From Begonia masoniana (taxonomy: Eukaryota > Streptophyta > Magnoliopsida > Cucurbitales > Begoniaceae): a DNA stretch of 64,000 nucleotides. Shown here piece by piece: positions 34,481-46,994 of this stretch (within the stretch, counting starts at the first letter, position 1; each line of letters begins with the position of its first letter). The translations under genes were made by a program, and so were the position numbers. The notes under the pieces were generated by a model, which was not told the origin of the DNA, did no database searches, and saw nothing but the letters and a program-made list of their open reading frames with translations. Where the stretch lies: the NCBI GenBank assembly GCA_022432975.1, contig CM039509.1:23281432-23345431 (forward strand), written 5' to 3'.

Positions 34481-35754
34481 TTTTCTTTTGTTTTGTTTAG
34501 GACTGTGTTAACTTGAGGTCCGACCTTTTAACAAGAGCATGTCATATATTATCTTGTTAGTCACTTAGGATTCACTTGTACGTCGAGTGATCTGTGTTTG
34601 TGGCCAAGAGCTTTCCTCTGTGGGCCGTTGGTATTGTCCGAGGTTTACCGCTGGCCATTGGACCCGACAGATCGCCGTGTGAGGCAGTCGCCTTTAAAGG
34701 GTGTGGGATAGTGTGACGATTTCCACAAAAGTTCTAGAGGGTTGCCTAGACCCAATAGCTTATCATTGATATTAGTTGCAAGTCTATTTTCTTTGATTAA
34801 CTTGCTTGATTTGTTGTGCTGTTTGATTAACTGTTTAGGACTTTTAGGTTGAGTCTTGTGACTTAGTTGCTTGTGTTGTTTGTTTGTCTTTGTTTAGAAA
34901 TTAAAATTTAGAGTCTCACTTTAAAGTCTAGTGCTTGGTCAATTAGTTTAATTGTTGTTGGCCAAGGTAAATGTAAAATCAAAATATATGCATATTGTTT
35001 TATCTTTTGAGGATTGTTTAGCTTTCTACTCCAATTTTGAGCATTAGCTATGGATGAACCAAGGAGTTGGATAGATTTTTGGCAACAAGGTATGTACCCA
35101 TGAAATCTTACTTGAATTTCTTTTGAAATTAGTTGAATAGTAGGTTGATTGGATGAACTATATGTTTGAGATCAACTTCTTGTATGTTCTTGCTATAATT
35201 GGATATCATGTTTAATTCTCCTTGTCTAAGCTTGATTTAATTTGTTGCAAGAACTAAAGAGTAATTTTGTGATCAAACTGTTGTTGCCTCTTGTTTTTGA
35301 AATGATAAATCCTAACTCTATTGTTAAAGGAGAATTGTTTTCTTGAATTTTGGATTTAAGTTGAACTTATGCTAAGCTTGATATTAAACTCGTATTCTTT
35401 TGATGGATTTAAAATTTGGGTGAACCAAGTGTTGTTTATAAAATGGTAATTTTCATATTTGTGGTTCACTATTGACTTGTTAGCTTAGCTAGAAAATGAA
35501 ATTGTTCATTTATGCTTGCTTGAATCTTATGTCATTATCATGTATGTTTGCTTTTAAATTGTTTACATGAACATTTCAAATTTTTGAAATTAGTGAGACC
35601 ACTGTGGATAGTGAAATGATTTTTAAACTTTAGGATAACTATGTTTTGTGCCTACTGTGGAATGTGCTTAAATATTTTTAGTAGAAATTTTATCCTAAGT
35701 GTTGTACCATCCTCCATGATATTCAACTGTTGGATTTGAGGTCAAATCCTCAAG

Positions 35755-35767
35755 AACCAGGAGGGGA
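35755..35767 (+). other. polypurine tract of the LARD-like element
   Basis: AACCAGGAGGGGA immediately before the 3' LTR start TGATATGC. Confidence 0.8.
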
Positions 35768-36939
35768 TGATATGCCCACGGTCTCGATCCATCGAGAACA
35801 AGTCAAGGTATGTATTTATTTATTTATTTTATCTATCTAATGGACTTGTGGAATTATGTAGGTAAGTTGGCTTTCCGAAGCTTGGAATGAAGAAGGAATT
35901 TGTTTTCCTTAAATTCAACTTTTGTAACCAAGCTTTCGTTTTATTTTATTTGTAATTTAAAAAAAAAACTTTAATTTTTGTTTAAAACTCATTAATTGGC
36001 AAACTTTAGCCTTTTTAGAATGTATATTTTGTAATAGTCTTCAAAGGATGGTGAACCAAGAGAGAACCAAGAGCTAGACCGACCAAACCAAGAGGAACCA
36101 AGCTTGAACCGGATTGAACCAAGGAGGAACAAGCAAAACCAAGGAGAAACAAAGCTGAACCGCTTCATGCCCTTCAGCCAAGAGACCAAAACCGGTTCAC
36201 TGTTGCTGCTTCACGCCTCAGCCGATTCACGCCAACGGCTATATCCTTCTTCGCCAACGGTCATTTGCATTCTGCACAGCCGCATTCCGTCGCCCTCGCC
36301 AGAAGTATCCATCTTCTTTTTTGGTGTATTTAGCTCCCCTTGTAGATCTGTAATTTTTTTAAGCCAGTATTACATATTTTTGGAAAACCAGAACGTTGTT
36401 TGTTCGTCGGTCGGAGTTCTTCCGAGAAGAGAGAGCTTCTCTCTCGGCGTCGCCGGCGCGCCCAGCGCCTGATGGCCTCGCCAAGTCTTCCTCGAGCTCA
36501 AGGTTGGTCGGAGGAATACTCAGACGCCGAAGGCGGCGAAACCTTAGTTCCCTTCGCTGTGATTTCGTCCCTGGAAATGACGAATTTCTCACCCGAAGCT
36601 TCGATAGCTTTTGGGCCAACAACGGGTCATTCACCTCCATTTCCATTTCCCTCCCCTTATCGGTCTTCTCTGTGGCAAAGAAATCGATTTGATCCCTCAC
36701 CCACCTCACCGAATACGTCTTTCCATTTTCGTGTTTATTCTCTGTTTTTGTTGTTTTCTGCGTCTGTTTTGGGTGTCTTCGAGCACCGATCTGTTGTTGC
36801 TTTTCAAGTCTTCCGCTTGCATGTTTCTCCACCCAATTGCAGACCCGTAGCCTATCATTATGCCTTCTGTTTTGATGCTCCTTGCTCGTATGTCTCCCTG
36901 TAAAAGCTGTAAATTTTGCCTTTAAAACTATGTCTTCTG

Positions 36940-37390
36940 GCTGACGTCATCAAAGTCATCCGCCCAGTGTATTTACATCTTCCGGCTGATGTCAGATAAG
37001 TCTTCCGCCCAGTTTAAAACTCCGTCTTCCGGCTGACGTCACCCAAGTCTTCCGCCAGTGTAATTATGTCTTCCGGCTGACGTTATCCCAGTTTTTCCGC
37101 CAGTATAATGCTTATATCTTCCGCTTGACGTCATCCATCTTTCGGCTGATGTCCTCTCCTCATCCGATTTCAGTTACTGTCTGTGTCTTCCGCCTGACGT
37201 CATCCTTACTTCTGTCTTTGCATTTACATCTTCCGGCTGACGTCATCTTTTCTACCGATTTCGTTCACTGTCTGCATCCACCAATGACGTCGTCCATCTT
37301 CCGGCTGACGTCATCTCCTTCTACCGATTTCGTTCCTGCCTGCATCCACCAGTGACGTCATCCATCTTCCGGCTGACGTCATCTCCTTCT
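36940..37390 (+). repeat. TGACGTCA/CTTCCGGC repeat array (5' LTR)
   Basis: Repeated CATCTTCCGGCTGACGTCAT modules, matching the array at 46995-47460 in the 3' LTR. Confidence 0.88.
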
Positions 37391-37838
37391 ATCGATTTCG
37401 TTTACTATCTGTTCCTACCGGTGAACTAAATTCTTGTGTATAGTTCACATCCACCGATTATCACTGTACACTTTTGTTTTATTTAATCCACCGAAGCTCT
37501 TTTTATACTAAGTCTTCTGCCAGCCTGAATTCTTTTAAATCACGTTCATTTCTGTTTTCCGCTTCACTCGAGAACTCTCTCTCTCTCTCCTTGTAAATGT
37601 TTTCTGTTACTCACTGTAGTTTCTCCCTCTCTGTAAAGTTACGTTTATAGGGTTTGCGATGACAGTGCATGTTTCCTGTCATTCGATTCTGTTTCTCTAT
37701 AAATATTTTAAAAGTATAATGTCCACTGTTTTGACCGATCTGTTCAAAGAAAATAGTCACTGTTTTCCGATATCTGTCCCAGAGTGATGGCTCCGATCCC
37801 GGACTCCAGTCGGGTTCGGTTTCGGGCTATCACAGTTA

Positions 37839-37850
37839 TGGTATCAGAGA
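37839..37850 (+). other. primer-binding site (tRNA-iMet), plus-strand chromovirus
   Basis: TGGTATCAGAGA four bases after the LTR end at 37834. Confidence 0.93.
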
Positions 37851-40800
37851 GACAAGGTTTTAAAACCAGTTCTGTGAAATGTCTGACTGCGCAACCCGCC
37901 ATGTGAGATCGCTCCAACAACTGTAAGTGTTTAAAAATTCCTGTAAAAGTTCTGTTTATTAAGTTAGGTTATTCTGTTTCTAGGGTTTATTAGAAATGGT
38001 GAGAGGACATCAAGAAGAGTCAAGCGAAAGCTCTCGAGCCATTGACCGACTAACAGAACTGGTGGGTGCACAGTCACGCACGGTTGAACGCATGATGGCT
38101 AGGGAAGACGATAGAAACAATAACCATGGGAATAACAATCGTGATAATGCGCCGCGAGACAACAGTGGAGACAGATTCCGGCGACTCCAGCCGCCTTCAT
38201 TTGATGGACTATCTACAGACCCGACCCGTGCTAAAACCTGGATTCGAACAATGGAGAAAATGTTAGGATATGCAGAAGTAGAAGACAACAAGAAAGTTAT
38301 TTGTGCCACATTCTATCTCACCGAAAGTGCGGGATTTTGGTGGGACACAGTGCAGTCAACTACAGTGGCATTAAGCTGGGAAGGATTCACGAAGATCTTC
38401 TACGAGAAGTACTTCGACCGAGGAGTGAGGAAGGAAAAGTTGCTTGAATTCTCTCGGCTACGACAATATGGGTCAGTGTCTGAATATGTTCAGAAATTCG
38501 AGTCACTGTCCCGATATGCAACACATATGGTGGCCACCGATGAGAACAAGGTGCACCAATTCATTCAAGGGTTAAAGATGGACCTTCTACGAGGGATCAC
38601 AATCGGAGGATTCGATGAGGCACCGTATGTGAAGGTGGTGGCCAAGGCTTATCAGTTGGAGGCCTTAGAGATAAAGTCCCAGAGACAAAGAGATTCACCA
38701 AGAGGGATTATTCGAAATGTTCCTCAGCAACAACAGCAACAACCAAGGGGTCAAAACCTGCAACCTCAACAGCAACAAAGCAGGGGCATTAAGAGGCCCA
38801 ATGAGACCATCACTTACCCAGACAAAGGAAAGAGACCGATGGGAGCTCCTCAGCCCACTATATGTCCACGGTGCTAGAGAAGCCACCAGGGCGAATGCAG
38901 ACTTGTTACTGGCGCTTGTTTCCGATGTGGCAAAGGAGGCCATCATGTCCGTGATTGCCCGATACCCAACACGAGACAAAATCAGGCCGTGCCAAGAGTC
39001 TTTGCAATGATGGAGGACGTTGGTGATGCTGATCTGCACACAGCAATTACAGGTACAATTTTGGTGTGTAACATACCTGCATATACTTTGTTAGACACGG
39101 GGGCCACTCATTCATTTGTGGCCATGGTATTTGCGGGTAGAAAGAACTTGTGCCTTGCACCGTTCGATCAGCCCTACAGTGTCATGGTACCGTTCGAAGA
39201 GTTTATGCACTCCGAGCAGGCAGTGCAGGGTGATATAGTGTTAGTTAGGGATCAGAAATTGTATGCCAATCTTATCGTCATCGGTATGAAATGATATGAA
39301 TTGATTCTGGGGATGGACTGGCTATTTAGACATCATGCCACCATCGACTGTAGGTCCGGGCTCGTGACTTTTAAGTGCCCGAACGAAGTAGAGTTCTCCT
39401 ATCAGGTAGTATCGAAGAAACTTAGTATACCTGTTATATCCTCCTTGAAAGCTCAACAGCTGATGAGGTCAGGATGTGTCAGATTTCTTGTCCACGTAGT
39501 AGATGTTCGGAGGCAAGGTGAGGTGGAACTTCTAAATATTCCGGTAGTTCGAGACTTCCCAGAGGTCTTCCTGGATGACTTACCGGGATTGCCACCTGAT
39601 CGTGAGATCGAGTTCGAGATCGATGTGTATCCTGGTGCTGAACCAGTATCGAAGAATCCGTACCGTATGGCACCGATTGAGCTGAGGGAGTTGAAGGCTC
39701 AGCTAAAGGAATTGGTGGATAAGGGTTTTGTGCGCCCTAGTTTTTCTCCGTGGGGTGCTCCCGTCTTGTTTGTTAAGAAGAAGGATGGGTCCCTACGGAT
39801 GTGTATTGACTACCGTGAGCTGAACAAGTTAACGATCAAGAATAAGTACCCGTTGCCGAGAATCGAAGATTTATTTGACCAACTACAAGGGGCTCGGGTA
39901 TTTTCTAAGATTGACTTGCGCTCCGGTTATTACCAGTTGAAGGTCAGAGCTGATGATATTCCAAAGACCGTATTCAGGACTCAATACGGGCATTACGAGT
40001 TCTTGGTGATGTCGTTCGGGTTAACTAATGCCCCGGCAGCATTTATGGACTTGATGAACAGAATATTCTAGGACTATCTGGATAAATTTGTGATCGTATT
40101 TATCGATGACATCCTAGTGTATTCTAGAAGTGAAGCCGAACATGAGGGTCACTTGGCTATTGTACTGTCAATCCTAAAACAGCATCAATTGTATGCCAAG
40201 CTATCAAAGTGTAAATTCTGGTTGAATAGGATTAATTTCCTAGGCCACGTGGTGTCGGCAGAAGGAGTGTCTGTGGATCCAGCCAAGATTCTGGCAGTGA
40301 AAGAATGGCCAAGGCCGAGGAATGCCAGTGAGGTACGGAGCTTTATCGGGTTAGCTGGTTATTACAGAAAGTTTATCAAAGGATTTTCAGTGATAGTGAA
40401 ACCTATGACAAGCTTAACGAGGAAGGAAATCAAGTTCAAGTGGTCTGAAGCATGTGAGGTGAGCTTTCAGACACTTAAGCAGAAATTAACCACTACTCCT
40501 CTGTTAGTATTGCCAGTTGAAGACGGTAAATTCAGCGTATACTGTGATGCGTCAAAGATTGGCTTGGGATGTGTACTAATGCAAGAGGGGAAAGTGGTAG
40601 CATACGCATCCCAACAATTTAAGAGCCATGAAGAAAACTACCCTACTCACGACCTTGAGTTAGCGGCAGTTGTATTTGCGCTGAAAGTATGGAGACACCA
40701 TTTGTACGGACAATCCTGTGAGGTGTTCTCTGATCACAAGAGCCTGAAGTACATCTTTACCCAGAAAGAGCTAAACATGAGACAAAGGCGGTGGTTAGAA

Positions 40801-41989
40801 TTTGTAAAAGACTACGATGTTGAGATCAAATACCACCCTGGTAAAGCTAATGTGGTAGCTGATGCGCTAAGCAGGATGCCAGCTACTGTGCAACCAGTTA
40901 TGTCAGCCGTATCGATGCCTTTGAGGACGGAGATACAGAAGTTTGCTATGGAGATAGTTTCTGGGCTATCGGCCATACTAGCAAACTTAACCCTAAGGCC
41001 CACCGTCCTGGACTGTAACACCCGACATTTCGGCCAGGTGATTTTCTGACTATTTCATTGTCACCCTCTTACTTAACCTTTATGATTTAAATTTAATGTT
41101 AAGACAAATTTATTACAAGTTGAGTAAAACTAGGTTGGGTGGCAGTTTTGTAATTAAAATTTATGGATTAGGTATAAATAGGAAATGGAAACCTTAAACC
41201 TCATTTATTGCCACTGTAGCCGACGTTCCCTCTCGGCGATTTCTTCCCTCGCAAGTTCTTGCTCCCGGCCACCAGAAATTTCCTTTACCGACGACTGGTT
41301 CAGCTTGCTTTTCCTCTACGACTCCATATCCGAGGTATACTTTGACATTGTGGCTATCTATTAAGTTGTTACCCTGTTCTCCGCTCGGCATTTGAATTTC
41401 GGTCTTTATCAATGGTCGTGTGATATTAGAACATTGTGCAAACTGAGTGTGGTAACGTCATTTCCGAATCGATTCTGGTCACTTAGAGTAATCAACTCAG
41501 TTTCAATCGATGGTAGAACCTGCCTGCCTATTTTTGGATTTCTGGCAACACGGTGTATCAAACAGAGTATTTAGGAATGACTTTAGCTATTAGAGTCCTA
41601 GGACGATTTGTGATTAGAACTAATAGGACCTTTGTTCTAACTACTGTAATGTACATGTTTTAGGTGAAGAAGTTTAAAGGAAAGAAGCTCGGATTGCTAA
41701 GGAATCCAGGTAAGTGAATGTATTAAGGTTTCCGGTCACTAGGGCCCTACACCGCAAGGGTATTAGGAAATCATTGAGATGTTAGTCTGTTGACTATGAT
41801 TAGTTATTACTATGACATGAAGAATTGGAGTAAGAAGATGTTAGGTTACGAGATGTTATGCTTGTCCTTATGATATGACTTCTCTCTATGAACTTTATGT
41901 CTATGCACTGTGTCCATGTTATGATTAAGTTGAAAACATGAAAAGCAAATGTAACCAAGATTAAGTGCAGAGCGGGGAAAAGACTATGT

Positions 41990-42170
41990 TATGTATGACT
42001 CGCGAAATCTCCCACTGGTGGAGGCCGAGTTAATGATATGTATGACTCGCGAAATCTCCCACTGGTGGAGGCCGAGTTAATGATATGTATGACTCGCGAA
42101 ATCTCCCACTGGTGGAGGCCGAGTTAATGATATGTATGACTCGCGAATTCTCCCACTGGGGGAGGCCGAG
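41990..42170 (+). repeat. 47-bp tandem array, four copies
   Basis: Unit built on TATGTATGACTCGCGAAATC and CTCCCACTGGTGGAGGCCGA, starting at 41990, 42037, 42084 and 42131; CTCCCACTGGTGGAG is itself near-palindromic. A separate 27-30 bp unit with TGCCGCGATAGGCAAATGA is duplicated just downstream. Confidence 0.95.
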
Positions 42171-42365
42171 TGATGTATTATGATTGCCGCGATAGGCAAA
42201 TGATTATGTATGACTGCCGCGATAGGCAAATGACTATGTACCCCTGTCTTCCTCCCTCGTCTCCTGCCTTAATACATGTCATATAAATAATGAAAATGAA
42301 CGTGAATGAAGAAAGGTTTATGAACTTGCGTTCTTTAATTTGTGCACTCATGTATATCTGTCAGT

Positions 42366-42461
42366 ATGCATTCCTTACTAAGCATTAGGCTTATAGTTGA
42401 ACCTTATGATGTAGGTGAAGAAGGTTCAGGTGAGGATACTATGTTCAAAGAGGATGCTTAA
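42366..42461 (+). other. conserved LTR micro-ORF (32 codons), divergent intact copy
   Basis: ATG at 42366, TAA at 42459-42461; begins MHSLLSIRLIVEPYDVG and stays acidic. DNA around it differs from the main family, yet frame and length persist. Confidence 0.4.
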
Positions 42462-42741
42462 GGCTGGTTGCTGGTGGAAGCTCAAAATGACAGTGCAGGA
42501 CTGGAAAGGCGATTGATGACCCCTGGTTAATGCTCTTTTGTTTCAGTATAATAAAGGATATAAAAGTTTAAGTAGGATGAGATTATTTTATAATGTTGAG
42601 CTTTGAGACTGTCTAGTTGATTCACTGAGTTAGGGATTGATTTTATAGACTTTTAAATGATCTGTTACTTAAGTCTTCCGCTATATGCATTCAGAATGGG
42701 TTGTGGTATTTTTTCTGTTGGAAGAAGTCATTTGATGGTTT

Positions 42742-43040
42742 AGTCTTCCGGCTGATGTCATCGGCAGATGCCGAGTGATAGAGTTTGATGGTTTAGTCTT
42801 CCGGCTGACGTCATCGGCAGATGCCGAGTGATAGAGTTTGATGGTTTAGTCTTCCGGCTGATGTCATCGGCAGATGCCGAATGTTAGAGTTTGATGGTTT
42901 AGTCTTCCGGCTGACGTCATCGGCAGATAACGAGTGATAGAGTTTGATGGTTTAGTCTTCCGGTTGATGTCATCGGCAGATGCCAAATGTTAGAGTTTGA
43001 TGGTTTAGTCTTCCGGATGACGTCACCGGTAGATGTAAAT
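42742..43040 (+). repeat. 53-bp tandem array, six units, with TGACGTCA/TGATGTCA
   Basis: Unit starts AGTCTTCCGG at 42742, 42795, 42848, 42901, 42954 and 43007, exactly 53 bp apart. The palindromic core alternates TGATGTCA and TGACGTCA through all six. Confidence 0.95.
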
Positions 43041-43538
43041 GTTTCTTTGTCGACTAGTGACCGGTGGATGTCACTGGATGATGTAGAAGATATTTTAACT
43101 GAGCACGCGAGGCCCACGTGCCCACCGGAAGATCTCTTCCATTAGGCGATGTAAGCAAGTCACGCGCGTTGCACGTGACGACCGGACGACTAAATTTCTG
43201 AGGGTTGCCAACACATGCAACCCATGCAAACCCGAGTAGAATCATGCCGAGAGGGTTGGGGACATTTCTTCCCTGCTCGAATTTGTCTAGAAACCGATGA
43301 CCGAGCCTAGTCGCTCGACTCTGTGAATGTTTGAACCGACGTGGTATAGGAAGTCGAGCACGAAAGGGGTTCATTTTCCTTAATAGTTCGGCGTCTCTGT
43401 TTCCAGTTTAGAAAAAAAATATACGCGACGTAAATGTCTGACGAGAAAAGGTAAGTGAATGCAATAATAGAAAAAACTCAAGCAAACAATTAATGAAAGA
43501 TTATGATCACGTGACGGCTCCTGGCTGGGGTCGTTACA

Positions 43539-43730
43539 ATTATAGTTCAAGTGGTACTCCTCACTTGTAGCCCAGACTTAAGTCCCTGAGGTCCTGGGTT
43601 CGAGTGGGGGGGAAGGCAAAAACCCTCTTCAGGGGGAGGGAAGATCGTGAGTAAGGCCCAACAGTTGACGGCGATACGTATCGGGCTGGGCCCAGTCGAT
43701 GGCGGTGCGTCCGCGGGCTGGGCTGGGTCT
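43539..43730 (+). mobile_element. tRNA-derived SINE inserted five bases from an LTR end, TSD ttaca
   Basis: Box A TAGTTCAAGTGG (43543-43554) and box B GGGTTCGAGT (43596-43605), spaced as in tRNA-type pol III promoters, at the start of a 192-bp unit. ttaca flanks it at 43534-43538 and 43731-43735, which are also the last five bases of the host LTR. Body ends GGCTGGGTCT. Confidence 0.75.
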
Positions 43731-45186
43731 TTACATGGACCGCATTAAGGAAGCCCAGAAGAACAATTCAAAGGAGATGGCTGATATGGTGAGCAAAGTA
43801 CCAATGGCTTCTTCCGATTTCAGTTATTCGGGAGATGGAGTTCTGAAGTTCAAAAACAGATGGTATGTTCCGAAAGACGAAGAGCTACGGAAGCACATCT
43901 TATCTGAAGCCCATTCATCTTCTTTCTCTGTGCATCCTGGAAGCACAAAGATGTATCAGGACCTGAAACTTCACTTTTGGTGGCCGAATATGAAGAATGA
44001 AGTGGCCAAGTATGTGGAGTCTTGTATGATATGTCAACAAGTCAAAGCTGAACATCAACGACCAAGTGGAACGCTTCAACCTCTCCCGATCCCCGAATGG
44101 AAATGGGAGAATATAACGATGGATTTTGTTGTTGGCCTACCAAGAACAGCTAAGGGCCATAATAACATTTGGGTCATAGTGGACAGATTGACGAAGTCGG
44201 CCCATTTTCTACCTGTGAAGATGACGTACTCCATGGATCAGTATGCAGAGCTTTATATTAGCGAGATTATTAAACTGCATGGTGTTCCTGTGTCGATCGT
44301 CTCAGACCGTGATCCCAGATTCACTTCCAGGTTTTGGAAAAGTTTGCAGAACTCTCTGGGCACCAAGTTGGATTTCAGCACGGCGTTTCATCCACAGACT
44401 GACAGACAATCTGAGAGAACAATCCAAGTACTGGAGGATATGCTAAGGTCGTGCGTGCTGGAATTTCATGCTCCTTGGAGTAGATATTTGCCACTCGTGG
44501 AGTTTGCCTACAACAATAGCTATCAGGCTACAATTGGCATGGCTCCGTATGAAGCTCTGTATGGCAGAAAGTGTAGATCCCTATTGTGTTGGGATGAGGT
44601 CGGAGAAACCAAGCTTATCGGCCCTGAGATATTACAGCAGATGTCCGAGGTGATAGTTGCTATCAAACAACGAATAAAAATTGCTCAGAGTCGACAGAAG
44701 AGTTATGCGGACAATAGAAGAAGAGACTTATAGTTCGCTGTGGGCGATGAGGTATTCCTGAAAGTGTCACCTTTCAAAGGCGTAATGAGATTCGGTAAGA
44801 AAGGAAAGCTCAGCCCACGGTTCATTGGCCCTTTTCCCATCCTGAGGCGTGTGGGAAACATGGCTTACAGACTACAGCTACCAGCGTCAATGGATGGTGT
44901 TCATGATGTTTTCCATGTGTCAATGCTGAGAAAGTGCGTACGAGATCCAACCCAGATAGTGGAACATGTGGACTTTGATATCATGCCGACGCTGACCTAT
45001 GAAGAAAGGCCTATACAGATATTGGATATGTCACTCAAAGTGTTGCGTAATCGAGTGGTCCCATTGGTGAAAGTTTTGTGGCGAAATCATAATGTGTAGG
45101 AAGCCACGTGGGAAAGACAAGAGGATGTTAGAGCCCAATATCCGGAGTTATTCGCTTAGGAAAATTTTGGGGACAAAATTTCTTTT

Positions 45187-45199
45187 AAGGTGGGTGGAA
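45187..45199 (+). other. polypurine tract, plus-strand chromovirus
   Basis: AAGGTGGGTGGAA directly before TGTAACACCCG at 45200. Confidence 0.93.
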
Positions 45200-46350
45200 T
45201 GTAACACCCGACATTTTTGCCATGTAATAGTTTTCCCGGATCATTTAAACGGGATTTATATTATATTAATACAAGGGAAATGTTTTTGGTTGGATTGTTG
45301 GAATAATTAGTGGAGAACTAAACTAATGTGTAACTAAACCAAAACACTAAGTTGAAATGCATGGAAGGGTAAATTGGGGAGAAATTAAGGTTGGTGGGAG
45401 ATAGCCAATGGTTGTGTGGCATCTGGCAACTTGTTGAAGAAGCTAAGTTCCACCTTCTACCTGAAACCCTCTTCACTTCTCTTCTCTGCTCTCTCTCTCC
45501 TTTTCCTCTCTGCATTCTCTCTTCCTGTCGACAAACAACCATCGAAGTTACTTCGATCTTCCCAGATTCCCTTCTGCTCCTCCGCTAAGGTAAACATCTT
45601 CTAATGCTAACACATTTGGACAAGAAAAAACTATGGGTTATGCTGAAGCTTTAGGTTAAGATAGTTGGGAGAAAACTCTCGGTTTTTGTATGGAAACACA
45701 TTCGTTGTTTTCTATAAGTCTGAATGGAGTTTACTGCACAATCTTCCAAGTTATTTGTTAGCATTTGTAACTTGTTTAACTTCTCTACATTTCAGCAACA
45801 GATCCGAGCGTTCCAGAGACATTCGAGCATTCTACATTGCAGCAAACAGGTAAGTTCATAACCGTAGGTTGGCCCTTAAGGCCCTACATCACGGAGGTAC
45901 TAGGTTTCCTGTTCTGTCGGGTTGTTTTGGGTAGAAAGGTTATAGTCTATGTTCTGAAATGTCTGGCTTCGATTTACTTTCTGTTGTCTTATTTCTGCTG
46001 TCTGCCCGTTTAAGTTCAAGCACCGTTCATGCATACACGTTTTCTCTGAAAGACATGCAAATGTTTTCTGTATACTGTTTGAAACTAAACAAGATAAAAT
46101 CCGACTGAAATGTACCAGGTTAAGTGCAAGACGGGGATTGGCCCCAGAACTATTTACTGTTTACTGTTTACCGTTTACTGTACTGTATCCCTGAATGTGC
46201 CTGATAGTGTACCCTCCCCCTCCCCCACTGTTTGCCAGTTCCCCTATAAGCTCTACTTAATTCTACTGCCACTGTAACTTAATGCTCTGTACTGTCACTG
46301 TATTTCTGAAAAACTGCATGCATAGCATTTTGCATCACAGCATTCAGATT

Positions 46351-46443
46351 ATGTCCTTACTGAGCTTTAGGCTCATAGATGAACTCTCTGATTTAGGTAC
46401 TGAACCCGAAGATGAGGACTTTGTGCCTCAGTTTGATCTTTAG
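46351..46443 (+). other. conserved LTR micro-ORF (31 codons), intact copy
   Basis: ATG at 46351, TAG at 46441-46443; begins MSLLSFRLIDELSDLG. The partner copy in the 5' LTR (28923) has CAG changed to TAG five codons earlier. Confidence 0.45.
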
Positions 46444-46994
46444 GTGGTTGGTGATTCGATCTCTTGGGTTGGTTGCTGCAGCCAGACATGACTCTGATCT
46501 GAGGTTTAAGTTTTCTGAACTGTCTATATCTGTAAAGTCTTCTAGATGTTCGGGTTTGGTTGTAAAACTCTTCCTTTGAAGAAATTCTGCAAGTATATGT
46601 CATGTTCTGTACTGACCTTCAGATTTTTAAACAATGTATAGGTTTGTTGTCTAAGTTTTAGAAGCCACTATATTTGACAGTTAAGTTTATATACTAAAGT
46701 ATTCTGAGATTGTTTGGATTATTATCTGTTAGTTTGTGCGTGGATGGCTTCTGGTTTTGGAACTATCCATGCGGTCTGTTTCCTTTGAATCTGTTAATTG
46801 TAAAGTGTGCTCTACATTCTTGTGTAGAATCGGGCATTGAAGGTTTGCAACTTTCATGCTTTCTGTTTGTGCTGTATTTGACAGTTGAATGATATTTTGA
46901 ATCGGGTTTTAAAGGTTTGAAACCCTTATGCCTTCTGTTTTGATGCTCCCTGCTCGTATGTCTCCCTGTAAAAGCTGTAAATTTTGCCTTTAAA

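Larger units (their letters stand above)
29503..36857 (+). mobile_element. non-coding LTR retrotransposon (LARD-like), TSD ttatg
   Basis: LTRs 29503-30590 (1088 bp) and 35768-36857 (1090 bp), starting TGATATGCCCACGG and ending GCCTATCA. TSD ttatg at 29498-29502 and 36858-36862. About 17 substitutions and one 2-bp indel separate the LTRs by eye (about 1.6%), so insertion is fairly recent. The 5.2-kb internal region is T-rich and shows no gag, protease, RT or integrase motif. Mobilisation by an autonomous relative is inferred. Short ORFs in its LTRs have no recognisable domain. Confidence 0.94.
25082..37834 (+). mobile_element. 5' LTR of the plus-strand chromovirus, in three pieces
   Basis: Starts TGTAACACCCGGCATT and ends GGGCTATCACA. 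Interrupted at 25299 and 29503. The middle piece carries the first-exon-like leader, donor ACAG/GTAAGT (GT at 28429), acceptor-like block (AG at 28967-28968), micro-ORF (28923-29003, shortened by CAG to TAG) and hairpin (29309-29345). The last piece carries a TGACGTCA array (36940-37390). Confidence 0.93.
41014..43735 (+). mobile_element. solo LTR nested in pol, TSD tggac
   Basis: Starts TGTAACACCCGACATTTCGG; tggac at 41009-41013 and 43736-43740. Its true end GGGGTCGTTACA is split by a SINE. Donor CCAG/GTAAGTGAA (GT at 41710), GATGTAG/GT acceptor-like block (AG at 42413-42414), micro-ORF 42366-42461, tandem arrays at 41990 and 42742. Distinct subfamily from its host. Confidence 0.94.
37996..45159 (+). 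pseudogene. chromovirus gag-pol polyprotein, stops plus insertion
   Basis: ATG at 37996 (MVRGHQEESSESS). Without the inserted 2727 bp the frame is about 1479 codons, with no frameshift seen. Approximate residues: gag core 80-200, CCHC knuckle 309-322, protease LLDTGATHSF 362, RT from 556 with [10 protein letters not shown] at 701, RNase H from 847, integrase HHCC about 1066, IVSDRDPRF about 1195, GPFPIL about 1370, chromodomain-like tail 1440-1478. In-frame stops at 38875, 39292, 40069, 44731 and 45097. The solo LTR at 41014 lies between RNase H and integrase. A Gln-rich stretch at 38725-38785 differs in length from the sister element. Confidence 0.95.

Noticed and set aside
41990..43040. Regularly spaced repeats resembling a CRISPR array
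   Set aside because: Repeat units are contiguous or nearly so with no unique spacers, and the context is a plant LTR.
43541..43610. Functional tRNA gene
   Set aside because: Boxes A and B are present but no complete cloverleaf can be drawn, and the unit continues with SINE-like sequence and has its own TSD.
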